This document shows positions 12,976 through 13,383 of a DNA stretch of 13,383 bases, in pieces. Location of the stretch: positions 1 to 13,383 of the forward strand of contig SHZL01000046.1 of assembly GCA_009692275.1 (NCBI GenBank), given 5' to 3'. Source of the stretch: Lysobacterales bacterium. GTDB taxonomy: Bacteria; Pseudomonadota; Gammaproteobacteria; Xanthomonadales; SZUA-36. Every line of letters starts with the position of its first letter. Position 1 is the first letter of the stretch. A program made the translations under genes and the position numbers. Under the pieces are notes generated by a model, which was not told the origin of the DNA, did not search any database, and saw only the letters and a program-made list of their open reading frames with translations.

Positions 12976-13383
12976 ATGTTGCGTCCGCATATGCTCAGCA
13001 TGTGGCTCAGCATGTGGCTCAGCATGTGGCCCGGTGCGTGGCCTGGCAAAGGCCTGCCATGGATGTTTGCAGCCCTGGTGTGGTTCTCACCGCTGCTTCC
13101 TGCACAGGACAATCTTGAAGCTCCACCGCCAATTCCTCCGCTTGATGCCAAAGAGCGGCCCCTGCCTCCCAAGGTCGAGGGTGAGGCGATCGAGCCCTCA
13201 GTTACGATCCGGCAAGAAGAAGACAAAACGGTCGAGGAGTACCGTTACAACGGCCAGATTTACATGGTCAAGGTCACACCCAAAGTAGGCCTGCCGTACT
13301 ATCTCATCGATGAAAACAGTGATGGTATTCTTGAGGCCAGCCCGAATAAGGGACTGGCACCCGTCACTCCCGTCTATTGGAAA
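12976..13383 (+). CDS. DUF2782 periplasmic protein, C-terminal end cut by window edge
   Basis: ATG 12976 has AGGAGG eight bases upstream and gives 136 codons, open at the window edge. The conserved DUF2782 region is clear from about residue 68: EPSVTIRQEEDKTVEEYRYN, GQIYMVKVTPKVGLPYYLID and ending near VYWK, so probably few residues are missing. Before it lie a likely signal peptide (WMFAALVWFSPLLPA-QD, cut near residue 45) and a proline-rich linker. The first 24 residues are unusual: a Met-Leu-Ser-Met-Trp repeat from a 12-bp tandem duplication, placed before the normal signal sequence. The family's function is unknown; in Pseudomonas a member lies beside polA and before thrB, so thrB may follow outside the window. 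Periplasmic location is inferred from the signal peptide. Confidence 0.9.
   Translation, partial: MLRPHMLSMWLSMWLSMWPGAWPGKGLPWMFAALVWFSPLLPAQDNLEAPPPIPPLDAKERPLPPKVEGEAIEPSVTIRQEEDKTVEEYRYNGQIYMVKVTPKVGLPYYLIDENSDGILEASPNKGLAPVTPVYWK
12991..13047 (+). repeat. 12-bp tandem repeat at the start of the DUF2782 gene
   Basis: Two exact copies of ATGTGGCTCAGC (13000-13011, 13012-13023) are preceded by a shortened unit ATGCTCAGC (12991-12999) and followed by decayed units ATGTGGCCCGGT (13024-13035) and GCGTGGCCTGGC (13036-13047). The unit is in frame and codes for Met-Trp-Leu-Ser. Each intact copy puts another in-frame ATG downstream of the ribosome site. The exact identity of two copies points to recent slippage. 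Confidence 0.85.

Noticed and set aside
1..13383. CRISPR array, transposon ends, tRNA or rRNA
   Set aside because: The only tandem repeats seen are the two 12-bp sets and the lysine-tail tract; no spaced palindromic repeats, transposase or integrase motifs, or tRNA-like cloverleaf ends were noticed. No computational search was possible.

Overview
The window is chromosomal DNA of a GC-rich gammaproteobacterium. The evidence is the housekeeping gene set and its order: rsmB-fmt-def facing a LysM/TsaP-type gene, then dprA-smg-topA-tsaC-hemF, with polA beside a DUF2782 gene. Pseudomonas has the same pairings (def/LysM/dprA/tsaC/hemF in one cluster, polA next to a DUF2782 gene in another). I cannot name genus or species. 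I see no phage, transposon, CRISPR, tRNA or rRNA. Coding density is very high and no gene-free stretch exceeds 300 bases.

Layout. (1) Positions 1-2518, minus strand: def (peptide deformylase), fmt (Met-tRNA formyltransferase) and rsmB (16S rRNA m5C methyltransferase, cut by the left edge), a tightly coupled translation operon. (2) 2519-2657: divergent promoter region. (3) 2658-9704, plus strand: tsaP-like LysM secretory protein, dprA, smg, topA, tsaC, hemF, closely packed and mostly touching or overlapping. (4) 9692-12862, minus strand: polA followed by a small NTF2-like gene broken by two single-base frameshifts; its 3' end overlaps the hemF 3' end. (5) 12887-12975: second divergent promoter region, then a DUF2782 periplasmic protein gene running off the right edge.

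Functionally the window covers N-formylmethionine start and removal (fmt, def), rRNA and tRNA modification (rsmB, tsaC), DNA topology, repair and uptake (topA, polA, dprA), type IV pilus secretin anchoring (tsaP-like) and aerobic haem synthesis (hemF). TsaP and DprA side by side suggest, but do not prove, a link to pilus-based DNA uptake.

No new multi-gene system was found. The unusual signals concern translation starts. dprA has no ATG, GTG or TTG in its frame before codon 61; the best-placed start is ACG behind a strong Shine-Dalgarno sequence. topA has its best Shine-Dalgarno in front of ATA/ATC. tsaC has a six-codon minicistron overlapping its GTG. fmt and the DUF2782 gene each carry ATG-containing 12-bp tandem repeats at their 5' ends. 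The double frameshift in the NTF2-like gene may be real decay or assembly error, and that doubt applies to the other start anomalies too.
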